From Streptomyces sp. IMTB 2501 (GTDB lineage Bacteria; Actinomycetota; Actinomycetes; Streptomycetales; Streptomycetaceae): a stretch of 64,000 nucleotides of DNA. How positions within the stretch are numbered: position 1 is the first letter of the stretch; every line of letters begins with the position of its first letter. The stretch is from contig NZ_MQUS01000010.1 in the NCBI RefSeq assembly GCF_001953885.1, positions 186,001-250,000 on the forward strand, read 5' to 3'. The notes beneath the pieces were generated by a model that made no database searches, was not told where the DNA came from, and was given only the letters and a program-made list of their open reading frames with translations. This document shows, piece after piece, positions 32,488-41,294 of the stretch. The position numbers were made by a program, and so were the translations under genes.

Positions 32488-33849
32488 GTGTCCTTCGGAA
32501 ACGACAACTCCCGCCAGGCCATGGATCGCAGACTGACACCGGATCAGCTTGATGTCTTTGAGAAGGAGTTCGCCGCCCGGCCGGTGAACCGGCTGATGCA
32601 GAACGCCGTCACCCAGACAGCCGTGGACGATGTGGCCCTGGACCGCCGGATCCTCACCGGCATCGACCACTCCGTCTCCCATCACCTGGACGACTGGAAG
32701 GCCACCAACCAGAGGCAGAGCGGCCGCTGTTGGATGTTCGCCGGGCTCAACCTGCTCCGGGTCGGAGCCGCCCGGAAGCTGGGCGTGAAGGACTTCGAGT
32801 TTTCCCAGAACTACCTGCTCTGGTGGGACAAGTTCGAGCGGGCCAACCATGTCCTAGAGGCGATCATCGAGACCTCGGACCGGGATGTGGACGACCGTAC
32901 TGTCGCGCACCTGCTGGCGGACCCGATCGGTGACGGCGGGCAGTGGAACATGTTCGTGGCGCTGGTCGCCAAGCACGGTCTCGTACCCAAATCGGCCATG
33001 CCGGAGACCGACAGCTCCTCCGCGACCCGGGCGATGAACCGGGCCCTGAAGACCCTCCTCCGCCAGGGCGCCCACGACCTGCGCGGGCGGGCCACCGAGG
33101 GAGTCGAAGCGCAGCGGGAGCACAAGCGGGAGGTGCTGGCCGCCGTCCACCGGGTGCTCAGCATTCACCTCGGCACGCCTCCGCAGCGGTTCCTGTGGCA
33201 GTGGGAGGACAAGGACAAGGCGTTCCACCGCGACGGCTGGCTCACCCCGGCGGAGTTCGCCGCCTCGTATGTCCAGCTCCCGCTGGACGAGTATGTCTGC
33301 CTGGTGCACGACCCGCGGGAGTCGAGCCCGGTCGGCCGCACCTTCACCGTCGAGTACCTCGGCAACATCGTGGACGCCCCGCCGGTCGTCTATCTCAACG
33401 CTGAGATGGAGCTGCTGAAGCGGCTGGCGATGGACACGATCGTCGGCGGCGAGCCGGTGTGGTTCGGCTGTGACGTGACCAAGATGATGCGCTCGGACGC
33501 CGGCGTCTGGGACGCCGGGCTCTTCGACTACGCGGCCGTCTACGACACCCCCTTCACCATGGACAAGGCCACCCGGCTGATGTACCACGACACGCAGATG
33601 ACCCACGCGATGCTGTTCACCGGCGTCGACGTGGTCGACGGGAGCCCGCGCCGTTGGCGGGTGGAGAACAGCTGGGGCGAGGAGAAGGCCGACAAGGGCT
33701 TCTGGACCATGAACGACTCGTGGTTCGGCGAGCATGTCTTCGAGATCGCGGTCCGACGCTCCGCGCTTCCGCCGGAGCTGGCCGCCGCCCTCGACCAACC
33801 GCCGATCGTCCTCCCGGCCTGGGACCCGATGGGCGCCCTGGCGGACTGA
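32488..33849 (+). CDS. pepC: Aminopeptidase C / bleomycin hydrolase family cysteine peptidase
   Basis: The 453-residue length is that of PepC and bleomycin hydrolase. The catalytic cysteine is in NQRQSGRCWMFAGLN (C81), the His in THAMLFTGVD and the Asn in WRVENSWGEE. LAEFxx-type features such as NYLLWWDKFERAN are conserved. The enzymes form cytoplasmic hexameric chambers that trim peptides and can inactivate bleomycin. The GTG start has GGGAGG 9 bases upstream; an open frame continues back to 32251 but lacks homology. The C-terminus (AWDPMGALAD) is a little longer than the usual self-compartmentalising tail end. Confidence 0.95.
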   Translation: MSFGNDNSRQAMDRRLTPDQLDVFEKEFAARPVNRLMQNAVTQTAVDDVALDRRILTGIDHSVSHHLDDWKATNQRQSGRCWMFAGLNLLRVGAARKLGVKDFEFSQNYLLWWDKFERANHVLEAIIETSDRDVDDRTVAHLLADPIGDGGQWNMFVALVAKHGLVPKSAMPETDSSSATRAMNRALKTLLRQGAHDLRGRATEGVEAQREHKREVLAAVHRVLSIHLGTPPQRFLWQWEDKDKAFHRDGWLTPAEFAASYVQLPLDEYVCLVHDPRESSPVGRTFTVEYLGNIVDAPPVVYLNAEMELLKRLAMDTIVGGEPVWFGCDVTKMMRSDAGVWDAGLFDYAAVYDTPFTMDKATRLMYHDTQMTHAMLFTGVDVVDGSPRRWRVENSWGEEKADKGFWTMNDSWFGEHVFEIAVRRSALPPELAAALDQPPIVLPAWDPMGALAD

Positions 33850-33864
33850 GGAGACCGATGTGGC

Positions 33865-33978
33865 GTGCGCCGTAGCCGCGGCCTGAGCCACATGGTGCAG
33901 GTTTCGACCAAGCTGCTCGGCCCGCTCGCCGGCGCACGCGGCATGGAGATGTACGCGCACATGCTCCCGACCCACTGA
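33865..33978 (+). pseudogene. Short frame, probable remnant
   Basis: A 37-codon frame just behind the peptidase reads like a protein tail (MVQVSTKLLGPLAGARGMEM then YAHMLPTH). GGAG lies 11 bases before a GTG. I do not recognise the family. It may be the end of a lost gene or a very small protein. Confidence 0.3.
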
Positions 33979-34565
33979 CCTGATCCCGACACCGCTGGAA
34001 TGACCGTCCTGCCCGCGCAACTGGGCTGTGCCGTGGGCTCGGTGGCGGTGGGTGTCGCGGATGGTGGCGGACTGGATCGCCGGGGCCAGATGGGCAGGGA
34101 CGACGCACATGGTGTGCCGCACACAGCGGATGCGCTCCAGTCCGGGAACACCAGCGGGGCGTGACAGACGGAGCGGTCGATGGCGGCGGCGGTCGGGGCA
34201 CGGGCGCCCGGCCGGGACGAGCGCCGCTGCGCTGTGGTGGAGCGGCCTGTGCTGGAGGCGCCGGCCGCGCGCGGTGGGGCCACTGCCGCGGAACTCGCCG
34301 TAGAGACAACCAACTTGCGTGAGCAGTGCGTCACCTTCCCCGGCAAGCCGTACGAGTCCCGGCAGCGCGCCGGCGCACAGCCCAGGCGGAGGCGAAGAGC
34401 CGCTCGCTCGGTGGACGGGGTGCCGTGGAACTGGACGCCCTGGCCTTCCTCGATGGCACCAGAGTCACCCCCTGCTACCGCATCCCTCTCGAACGCCGCC
34501 TCACCACATGGCACGCCGTGTACGGGAGGACCGCCTCGGGCTCCGCGTCGTTCTCGGCTCCGGGA
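33979..34565. other. Decayed region with a possible transposase scrap
   Basis: No intact gene is visible. A plus-strand frame at about 34400-34565 contains LDALAFLDGT followed by TTWHAVYGRTASG, which resembles the N-terminal segment of IS5-type transposases (RTG...W.TVY.R) but is too short and divergent to be sure. Upstream frames are of mixed composition. I read this as degraded DNA. Confidence 0.35.
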
Positions 34566-35000
34566 TCAGCCGATGAGTGAGTGGAACTGCTCGATCGTAC
34601 GGCGCCGCATGGTGAGGAAGGCGAGCCAGGAGCCGTCGGAGTAGTGCAGCCGGAAGCGGGCCATCAGCTGTGTGCGGGGCCGGCGTTCGACCCGGATCAC
34701 CCAGGCCCGCGGCACCTCCCACACCGGGGTGCCGTCCAGGGGCCGGACCAGCCCGACGCGCTGGTCGGTCACGCGCAGCAGCAGCGCGCCGGACGTGCGT
34801 GGCATCCCTGCGGCGATGCTGCCGACCTGGGCGGACTGAGCGCCGATGTTGTTGACCAGCTGGTTCGCGATGGCCGCGCCGATGCCGACGCCTCTGGCGC
34901 TGCTGGCGGGGACGACGGAACCGTACCCCAAGAGCTGCTCACCTGGGGTCAGTTGACTGTGTGCGGAACGCTCACGGAGGGCGGACATGTCCATGATCAT
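34566..35000 (-). CDS. Hypothetical protein with PH/GRAM-like domain
   Basis: Up to 144 residues from the ATG at 35000; ATGs at 34994 and 34988 are alternatives and none has a clear ribosome site. The region LLLRVTDQRVGLVRPLDGTP followed by VWEVPRAWVIRVERRPRTQL and ARFRLHYSDGSWLAFLTM has the strand pattern of bacterial PH or GRAM-like domains, ending in a helix (RRTIEQFHSLIG). The first half has a Gly/Ala-rich stretch (GVGIGAAIANQL). No function is known. The gene lies 100 bases downstream of the NUDIX gene on the same strand. Confidence 0.7.
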   Translation of the reverse strand: MIMDMSALRERSAHSQLTPGEQLLGYGSVVPASSARGVGIGAAIANQLVNNIGAQSAQVGSIAAGMPRTSGALLLRVTDQRVGLVRPLDGTPVWEVPRAWVIRVERRPRTQLMARFRLHYSDGSWLAFLTMRRRTIEQFHSLIG

Positions 35001-35100
35001 AGGGGGCACCGGGGGGCCACGCTGCACGGGCCCCACGTCTCGGCTTCCTTGCGCGCTTGCGTCTGGCGAGGGGGTGCCCCGGACAGTTGGCCCAGGCGGC

Positions 35101-35616
35101 TCAGATCCAGTGGTAGTTGGTGTCGTCCAGGGTCGGCAGGAGGCATCGGGCGGCGTCGAGCGGCGCGCTGGGGGTGGGGAGTTCGGCGACGGGCACCGGT
35201 GGGAACAGCGCCTTGTCGGCTGTGTCCTTGTAATGACTCCAGATGAGGTGGCCGGCACCGACGACGTCGTCGTACTCGACCGTGCGCAAGCGGGCGCGGA
35301 CGAGGTCGCAGATGTGGACGCGGAAGACCAGGTGAAGTTTGCGAGGTGGAGCGCCGCCGGGGCGGGTGACCATGGCGTCCTGGATCCAGGTCAGCTGCGG
35401 GGGGCTGTTCACATCCGTGCCGTTCAGGCCCAGCTCCTCGTCCAGTTCGCGTGCAAGGGCCTCAAGGACGGGTTCGCCCGGTTCGACGTTGCCACCCGGC
35501 AGGGTGTACTGGTCCTGGCCGTTCTTGGCGCGATGGATGAGCGCCATCTCATCGCCGTTGAACAGAGCTGCGGCGACGCGGATCTTGATACGGGTGAACG
35601 GTTCCGCGGAGGCCAC
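35101..35616 (-). CDS. NUDIX hydrolase
   Basis: The 171-residue protein has a perfect NUDIX box, GxxxxxExxxxxxxREUxEExGU, in GNVEPGEPVLEALARELDEE followed by LGL (about residues 42-64). The GTG start has GGAGGG 8 bases upstream, which excludes the longer open frame. The family cleaves nucleoside diphosphates linked to another moiety. The conserved stretch LVFRVHICD and the C-terminal HLIWSHYKDTADKALFPPVP are features of the ADP-ribose or mutT-like actinobacterial group. It is divergent from the asparaginase gene. Confidence 0.93.
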   Translation of the reverse strand: MASAEPFTRIKIRVAAALFNGDEMALIHRAKNGQDQYTLPGGNVEPGEPVLEALARELDEELGLNGTDVNSPPQLTWIQDAMVTRPGGAPPRKLHLVFRVHICDLVRARLRTVEYDDVVGAGHLIWSHYKDTADKALFPPVPVAELPTPSAPLDAARCLLPTLDDTNYHWI

Positions 35617-35743
35617 GGAGAGCTCCCTCCTTCGGTGGGCGTGATGCGGTGGCGTCCGAGCGGGACGGGTGACGCAAACAGATCGGTGAAACAGGCGTTG
35701 TACGTTGGGGGCGCCCAGCGGGTCTCCGCTCGGCGGAATCGGT

Positions 35744-36736
35744 GTGAGGGGGCGGGCGTTGAGCGTCGTACTGCTGGCACTTGGGGGAACGATATCGGTG
35801 CCGGGCGCCGCGCGGGGGACGCGGCTCAGCGGTGCCGAGATCACTGCGGCCGTACCAGGTCTGGCGGAGCTGGGGGTCCATCTGGACGTACGGGACGTGC
35901 ACGCCGTACCCAGTGGGAGCCTCACCTTCGCGCAGATCCTCGATGTCATCGCTGTCGCCGCGCGGGCCGTGGCCGAGGGCGCGGACGGGGTCGTCGTCAC
36001 GCAGGGCACGGACACCCTGGAGGAGACGGCCTTCCTGGCCGATCTGGTGTGGCCGCACGAGGCGCCGTTCGTGCTGACCGGCGCGATGCGGCAGCCGGCC
36101 ATGGCGGGGGCGGACGGCCCGGCGAACGTGCTCGCCGGTGTGCGCGTCGCCATGGCACGGGAGGCGCGCGGCGCGGGTGCGCTGGTCGTCCTCAACGACG
36201 AGGTACACGCGGCGCGATGGGTGCGCAAGACGCACAGCACGAGCACCGCGACTTTCGCCTCGCCGAGCACCGGTCCGCTCGGGCACGTCGTCGAGGACCG
36301 GGTACGGATGCTCCTCGCGCCGCCCCGGCATGAGCCGCTGTCGGCCGGGTTCGACCGGGAGCGGCTCCAGGCCACCCGCGTCGCCCTGCACGTCGTCACC
36401 CTGGACGACGACGGCACACAGCTCCAGGGGCTTGAGGCCACGCACAGCGGCCTGGTCGTCGCCGGCTTCGGCGTCGGTCACGTACCCGGCGTGCTCGCGC
36501 CCCGGCTCGGCACGCTGGCCGAGCACATGCCGGTCGTGCTGACCTCCCGCACCGGGAGCGGTTCGGTTCTGCGGCACACCTACAGTGCGCCCGGCTCGGA
36601 GCAGGACCTGCGCCGGCGCGGGCTGATCGACGGCGGATACCTCGACCCGTACAAGGCCCGGGTGCTGCTCCGGCTGCTGTTGGCGGCCGGCGCCGGACAC
36701 GGCGACATCGCGGAGGCGTTCGCGCTGCGGGGCTGA
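35744..36736 (+). CDS. Asparaginase family protein
   Basis: The 330-residue protein (GTG at 35744; a TTG at 35759 with AGGGGG upstream is a good alternative) has the family's two threonine motifs: LLALGGTISVPG at the start and VVTQGTDTLEETAF at about residue 90. GAMRQPAMAGADGPANV is the third conserved block. Type I/II bacterial asparaginases hydrolyse Asn to Asp; no signal peptide is present, so it should be cytoplasmic. A hairpin at 36738 ends the transcript. It is divergent from the NUDIX gene. Confidence 0.92.
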   Translation: MRGRALSVVLLALGGTISVPGAARGTRLSGAEITAAVPGLAELGVHLDVRDVHAVPSGSLTFAQILDVIAVAARAVAEGADGVVVTQGTDTLEETAFLADLVWPHEAPFVLTGAMRQPAMAGADGPANVLAGVRVAMAREARGAGALVVLNDEVHAARWVRKTHSTSTATFASPSTGPLGHVVEDRVRMLLAPPRHEPLSAGFDRERLQATRVALHVVTLDDDGTQLQGLEATHSGLVVAGFGVGHVPGVLAPRLGTLAEHMPVVLTSRTGSGSVLRHTYSAPGSEQDLRRRGLIDGGYLDPYKARVLLRLLLAAGAGHGDIAEAFALRG

Positions 36737-36737
36737 G

Positions 36738-36763
36738 CCCGTCGGCAACGGGATGCCGTCGGG
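36738..36763. terminator. Hairpin between convergent asparaginase and DUF2993 genes
   Basis: The arms CCCGTCGGCA (36738-36747) and TGCCGTCGGG (36754-36763) pair at 9 of 10 positions around a 6-base loop. The position right behind the asparaginase stop fits a bidirectional terminator. Confidence 0.6.
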
Positions 36764-36798
36764 TGCAGATCAGGTGCCCGCTCGTACGAGCGGTGACT

Positions 36799-38040
36799 TC
36801 AGTGGCCCAGAAGCAGCCCCGTCCCCGACACGTCGGCGCGGATGCCGTCCTTGTCCACGGCCACGCGCTGCAGTTGCAGCGAGCCTCCCGGCGGTTTCGG
36901 CAACTGGAAGGCGAAGGAGAAGCGGTCGGCGATCTGGGGACGGGTGAGCTTGGTCAGGGTGGTGAGCAGGGACAGGTCGAGGCCCAGTCGCTTGAGGAGG
37001 CTCGGGTGGGCGAGCGCCACGTCCACGAGGTTGATCTCGGTCAGATCGTGCAGGAAGCGTGGCGCGCCGGTGAGTTGATGGAGTTTGTCCTCGTCGTGGA
37101 GCGCGGCGCTCACCGCGCTGTCGGGGACACCCAGGCGGTGCACGATCGCCGGGACGGTCAGCATCGACTTGATCTGATCAGCCTCGCGGGTGATACGGCG
37201 TGCTGAGGCGGGGGTGAGGTGGAGGCCCTCGGAGGGCCTGGTGCCGGGCCGGTATGTCGCGAGGTCGTCGATGTCGAGCTGTATGCCGTCCACGGAGGTG
37301 GCGATGCCGCGTTCTCCCTCGCGCCGGATCTGGGCATCGGCCCGCACGCTCAGGGCACGGCCTCCGATGCGCAGCGTGCCCTGGGCTTGCACGCGGCCGG
37401 GTCCCTGAGCCGTGAAGGCCACCTGCGAGGCGCCGAGTTCACGGTTCATGTCGGCGAACGACAGCAGAACCTGGCCGTGCACCTGGCGCACGAGTGCGCC
37501 GCGCACCGAGGTCGGTCCGTCGCCGTCGATGCGTATGTCGTCGGCGGTCGCGGTGACCTGGGTGAGGGTGACTCGGTGGGCGGGGATGTCGGGGACGGTG
37601 ATCCGGACCGAGTCCAGGCGCCCCGCGGCGACCTGGGTCAGGAAGGGAAATCCGCCGATCGAGACCTCGGGGGCCGCGGCGAGATGCATCGAGTCCTTGA
37701 TCCGCTGGGAAGCCTTGTGCTCGGCGTAGAGCAGCGCCCACCGGTCGGCCAGGACGACGAGGCAGACAAGGGTCAGCACCCAGACGAGGAATCTGACGAT
37801 GGTGGGCAGACCGGTGGCGCGATTACGACGACGGCTGCCGCGCCGGTGATTGGGCGGCTCCCAGGACTCCTCGCCGTCGTCCTGCTGGGCCTCCGCGCCG
37901 TCCTCGGTCAGGAAGTCGTCCAGCGGATTGTCCGCCAGCGACGCCAATTCGTCGTATGGATTGCGGCCGGACGGAACCTGAGCGGTGGGTGGCCCGTCCG
38001 ACTGAGCAGATTGATGCGTGTGTATGTGGGGGGTACGCAT
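36799..38040 (-). CDS. DUF2993 (LmeA-like) membrane-anchored protein
   Basis: The 413-residue protein has a hydrophilic cytoplasmic N-terminus of ~75 residues, one membrane helix (about 80-98, IVRFLVWVLTLVCLVVLAD) and an extracellular DUF2993 domain (SVRITVPDIPAHRVTL to LQLQRVAVDKDGIRADVSGT). The mycobacterial homologue LmeA is a periplasmic phospholipid-binding protein that supports lipomannan synthesis. A role in envelope lipid handling is thus plausible here. The ATG at 38040 gives the complete N-terminus, but the ribosome site is weak. Confidence 0.88.
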   Translation of the reverse strand: MRTPHIHTHQSAQSDGPPTAQVPSGRNPYDELASLADNPLDDFLTEDGAEAQQDDGEESWEPPNHRRGSRRRNRATGLPTIVRFLVWVLTLVCLVVLADRWALLYAEHKASQRIKDSMHLAAAPEVSIGGFPFLTQVAAGRLDSVRITVPDIPAHRVTLTQVTATADDIRIDGDGPTSVRGALVRQVHGQVLLSFADMNRELGASQVAFTAQGPGRVQAQGTLRIGGRALSVRADAQIRREGERGIATSVDGIQLDIDDLATYRPGTRPSEGLHLTPASARRITREADQIKSMLTVPAIVHRLGVPDSAVSAALHDEDKLHQLTGAPRFLHDLTEINLVDVALAHPSLLKRLGLDLSLLTTLTKLTRPQIADRFSFAFQLPKPPGGSLQLQRVAVDKDGIRADVSGTGLLLGH

Positions 38041-38136
38041 CGCCAGATTTCATCACATAGTCACTCCTGGTCCGCAAGTCCTGCCTGAAGTAAGGGAAGA
38101 TATGAGTCACTTCGCGACCCGCCCCCGTGGCCGGAC

Positions 38137-39364
38137 TCACACGTTGAGGGCGTCCAGAACCGACTCCATGGCGAGGACACCGCCGAGGCCGAGGACCGCG
38201 AGCATGGTCGTATAGCGAGGACCATGATCTCCGGATGGACTCCGCTGCCGGCGAGCAGCGGCAGTGCCACGCCCGAGGCGGTGACGACGGCGACGGTCGC
38301 CGAGCCGAGGGCCACGCGGAGGATGGCCGCGATGAGCCAGGCGAGGATGATCGGCGACAGTGACCAGCCGTGGGTGGCGTTCTTGATGTAGTCCGAGATC
38401 CCGCCGTCCACGAGGACCTGCTTGAAGGCGCCGCCCGCGCCGATCACGAGCAGGATCATCGCCATCGCCTGGGCGGCCGACCGGCAGGACGCACTGACCT
38501 CTTCCAGGCTGCGGCCGGTCCGCGGGCCGAACGCCCAGATCGCGACGGCCAGCGTGAGCAGCAGGGCGATGGGCGCGGAACCGATGAAGGCGATGAAGTG
38601 CAGGACGGGCCCCGACCCGGAGGTGGCCACGTCGGTCACCGCGGCTCCGGCGATGAGTACGACGGGCAGGAGGGCCACCGAGAGCGACCAGCCCATGCCC
38701 GGCAGCTCTTCGTCGGTGAAAACGCGGTCACTGACCAGGCCGCTGGGTATGGAGGGGCCCATCCTCCGGATGAACGGAAGCCGCGGCCAGATCAGAGCGA
38801 TCAGCGCACCGGCCGGGACGGCGATGAACAGGCCGTGGAACAGCGTCAGTCCGAGCGAGGCGTGGAACGTCGCGGCGACCGAGGTCGGGCCGGGGTGCGG
38901 TGGCAGGAAGCTGTGCATGGTGGACAGCGCGATCGACATCGGCAGCCCGACCCACAGCAGATTCGCCCGCGTGACACGTACGAGCGTGAAGGCGACCGGC
39001 ACGATGATGACGAAGGCGACCTCGTAGAACATGGTGACGCCGATCAGCATGGCGGACAGCACCATGGCGAGCTGAACCCAGCGCGGCCCGCACAGGTCGA
39101 GCAGTCTGCCGGCTATCCGCTGGGCGGGCCGGAGTCACCCATCACCGGGCCGACCATCGCGCCGAGCCCTATGGTGAGCATGGTGTCGCCGATCTGCCCG
39201 CCGATGCCCTCGGAGAGCACGTCGGGGATCTTCTCCAGCGGGATGCCCCGGACGAGGCCGACCCCCACGGCCACCAGCAGCAGGGCGGCGAAGCCGTTGA
39301 GCTTCAGCTTCGTCATCAGGAAGAGCAGGATCAGCACACCGATGGCTACGACGACCAGTGGCAT
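38137..39364 (-). pseudogene. GntP family gluconate permease, broken
   Basis: The start at 39364 (AAAGGGG upstream) gives a normal GntP N-terminus (MTKLKLNGFAALLLVAVGVG, then GAMVGPVMGDSG). The frame then ends in a stop near 39113. A one-base loss around 39125-39135 explains this, because the next frame continues RIAGRLLDL and on through the body of the protein (MFYEVAFVIIVP, SFLPPHPGPTSVA). Near 38212 a second lesion deletes about 35 codons: HPEIMVLAI is joined out of frame to TMLAVLGLGGVLAM, the normal C-terminus, ending at 38137. Two independent defects make sequencing error unlikely as the only cause. Confidence 0.85.
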
Positions 39365-39427
39365 GGGCCTGTTCCCCTTTGCACCGCGATCGCCTCAATG
39401 GACCAGGTCCCCACATGAGGTGGAGCG

Positions 39428-39441
39428 TCTACATATGAAGA
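39428..39441. promoter_or_regulatory. Near-palindromic site upstream of the broken permease
   Basis: TCTACATATGAAGA matches its own reverse complement at 12 of 14 positions and lies 64 bases upstream of the permease start. Such CATATG-centred sites are used by several GntR and IclR-type repressors. No regulator gene is adjacent. Confidence 0.4.
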
Positions 39442-39567
39442 TGGAGGCCAAGGACGTGGACGATCAAGGTCAATGAGTCTGCACGGAACGGGATCTGACA
39501 CACCGTCCGCTCAAGCGATACCAGGGGGAGAACTTGCCGCTGCTCGGCGCGCTCTGCCGCGTCGTCG

Positions 39568-40233
39568 TCAGTTGTCCGGCGAGTGGGCCAGGATGTCGAC
39601 GCCTCGGTGGCGGTCCGGGATCCGAGCCAGTCGCCGTTCCAGGTGGGTACGGCAGTCGGGCCACTCCGCCGCGGTGATCGAGAAGATCGCGGAATCGCGG
39701 AGCAGACCGTCCTCGCCCGGCGCCCACGACCGTGACCAGTTCCGCAGCACGCCCTCGAACCGTGCTCCCACCTTCTCGATAGCGGCTCGCGAACGGCCGT
39801 TGCGTGCGTCCGTCTTCAAGTCGACGCGCGCCACGCCCCAGTTCTCGAAAGCGTGCCGGAACAGCAGGAACTTGGCCTCCGTGTTCAGTCCCGTGCCCAG
39901 GGCCGACGCGGTCAGCCAGGTGAAACCGACCTCGATCGCGCAGAGGCCGTCCCCGGTGGGCCACAGCCGCGGATCCCAGTAGGCGGTGGCCCCCACGGCC
40001 CGCCCCGTCGACTTCTCGACCTGTGCATACGGAGCGAGCTTTCCGGCAGCGGCACGAGCGAGCTGCAGGTCGATGTACTCCTCGACCTCGCTCGCCCGAG
40101 GCACCCATGTGAACCGGTATGCGCCCCGGTCCTCCTCGGCCGAAGCAGCCAGGTCTGCGGCATGGCGATGACCCAGGGGCTCCAGACGCACGAGCGATCC
40201 TTCGAGAACCGGGCCCTCAAGCGTGAATCCCAC
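39568..40233 (-). CDS. GNAT N-acetyltransferase (RimJ/RimL-like)
   Basis: The 221-residue protein has the RimJ/RimL-type GNAT pattern: LEGSLVRLEPLGHRHAADL at the start, EVGFTWLTASALGTGLNTEA for the acetyl-CoA binding loop (residues ~105-120) and RSRAAIEKVGARFEGVLRN near the C-terminus. It probably acetylates a protein N-terminus or a small amine such as an antibiotic. The GTG start has GGGAG 9 bases upstream. A possible small upstream frame overlaps its start by 17 bases. Confidence 0.92.
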   Translation of the reverse strand: MGFTLEGPVLEGSLVRLEPLGHRHAADLAASAEEDRGAYRFTWVPRASEVEEYIDLQLARAAAGKLAPYAQVEKSTGRAVGATAYWDPRLWPTGDGLCAIEVGFTWLTASALGTGLNTEAKFLLFRHAFENWGVARVDLKTDARNGRSRAAIEKVGARFEGVLRNWSRSWAPGEDGLLRDSAIFSITAAEWPDCRTHLERRLARIPDRHRGVDILAHSPDN

Positions 40234-40429
40234 TGATCACCACTCCCTGTCGGCGCAGACCGTCCGCACCTATCCGGGGCGTCAGCGTTCCAGAGTCGTC
40301 ACGCCATGTCGCGCGAATTTGGCCCCGCCATGTGATGGCGCTCGCCTTGTGCGTCCCGTCGGACGTGATCCAGCGAAGGCCGGCCGCGGGCTTGCCGAGT
40401 GTGACCGCGCGTTCACGACGCGCCTCCAC
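40217..40429 (-). CDS. Candidate 70-residue Trp-containing small protein
   Basis: A 70-codon frame on the minus strand reads GLRWITSDGTHKAS followed by AITWRGQIRATWRDDSG, which looks like beta-strand protein. It would overlap the start of the GNAT gene by 17 bases. The start is a GTG with a poor ribosome site. Its third positions are less GC-biased than in neighbouring genes, so it may be foreign, decayed, or not coding. No family is recognised. Confidence 0.35.
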   Translation of the reverse strand: MEARRERAVTLGKPAAGLRWITSDGTHKASAITWRGQIRATWRDDSGTLTPRIGADGLRRQGVVISGIHA

Positions 40430-40481
40430 GTGCCGACCCGGGGGGCGCGCTGTCGGGATCCGGCCGGGCCGACCTGTGCGA

Positions 40482-41294
40482 TCACAGGTTGAAGATCCGG
40501 CGGGCGTTCCCGGACAGGAACAGCTCGGTGGCCTCTTCGTCCAGGTCGAGATCGCCGAGGTGTTCCAGTGCCTGGGCCGGGGTGATCATGGGGTAGTTGG
40601 TGCCGAACAGCACCTTCCTGCGGCCCCGGCCGCGCAGATAGTCGACCAGTTCTCGCGGGTAGCGCCGGGCGGTGTAGGCGCTGGTGTCGATGTAGACGCT
40701 GACGTGTTTGTCGGCCACGGCGATCATCTCCGTGGTCCACGGATAGCCGATGTGCCCGCAGACGATGGTCAGTTCGGGGAAGTCGAGCGCGACCTGGTCG
40801 ATATAGGGGATGGGGCGTCCGGTTTCGGAAGGGCGCAGCGGGCCGGTGTGGCCGACCTGGGTGCAGAAGGGGATGCCGAGATCGACGCAGGCGGCGTACA
40901 GCGGGTAGTACAGCCGGTCGGTGGGCGGCAGTTGCCACAGCCAGGGCACGATCCGCAGGGCCAGGAAGCCGAGCTCCTCAACAGCGCGGCGCAGTTCGCG
41001 TACGGCCTGGATGGGCCGGGAGAGGTCCGCGCCGGCGACCCCGCGCAGCCGTCCGTCGGACTGGGCGACGAACTCGGCCACCTCGTCGTTGCTGATCAGC
41101 GGGCCCTGAGGGCCGTACCAGGCCGCCGAAAGACCGATCTCCACGTCTGCCGCGGCCATGGCGGCCACAGTGGCCTTGACCGGCAACGGCTCCTCCAGGA
41201 GTCCCTGCCCCGTCCAGCGACGCAACGACTCGAACATCTCGTGGTTGGAGTGACGGAGCGTGGGGTGCTGCATCCACACATCGACGACCGACAC
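40482..41294 (-). CDS. Amidohydrolase 2 family protein lacking standard metal ligands
   Basis: The 270-residue TIM-barrel protein (GTG at 41294 after GAGGAG) aligns in layout with ACMSD-like amidohydrolases: IVCGHIGYPWTTEM for the helix-7 region and a C-terminal GNARRIFNL. But the first motif is DVWMQHPTLRH instead of HxH. The Lys/His block is replaced by LRIVPWLWQLPP, and the metal Asp is Asn in FGTNYPM. It may bind a ligand without a metal or use a different mechanism. The same D-to-N change may be shared by its subfamily. The metal-complete relative is at 19565. Confidence 0.8.
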   Translation of the reverse strand: MSVVDVWMQHPTLRHSNHEMFESLRRWTGQGLLEEPLPVKATVAAMAAADVEIGLSAAWYGPQGPLISNDEVAEFVAQSDGRLRGVAGADLSRPIQAVRELRRAVEELGFLALRIVPWLWQLPPTDRLYYPLYAACVDLGIPFCTQVGHTGPLRPSETGRPIPYIDQVALDFPELTIVCGHIGYPWTTEMIAVADKHVSVYIDTSAYTARRYPRELVDYLRGRGRRKVLFGTNYPMITPAQALEHLGDLDLDEEATELFLSGNARRIFNL

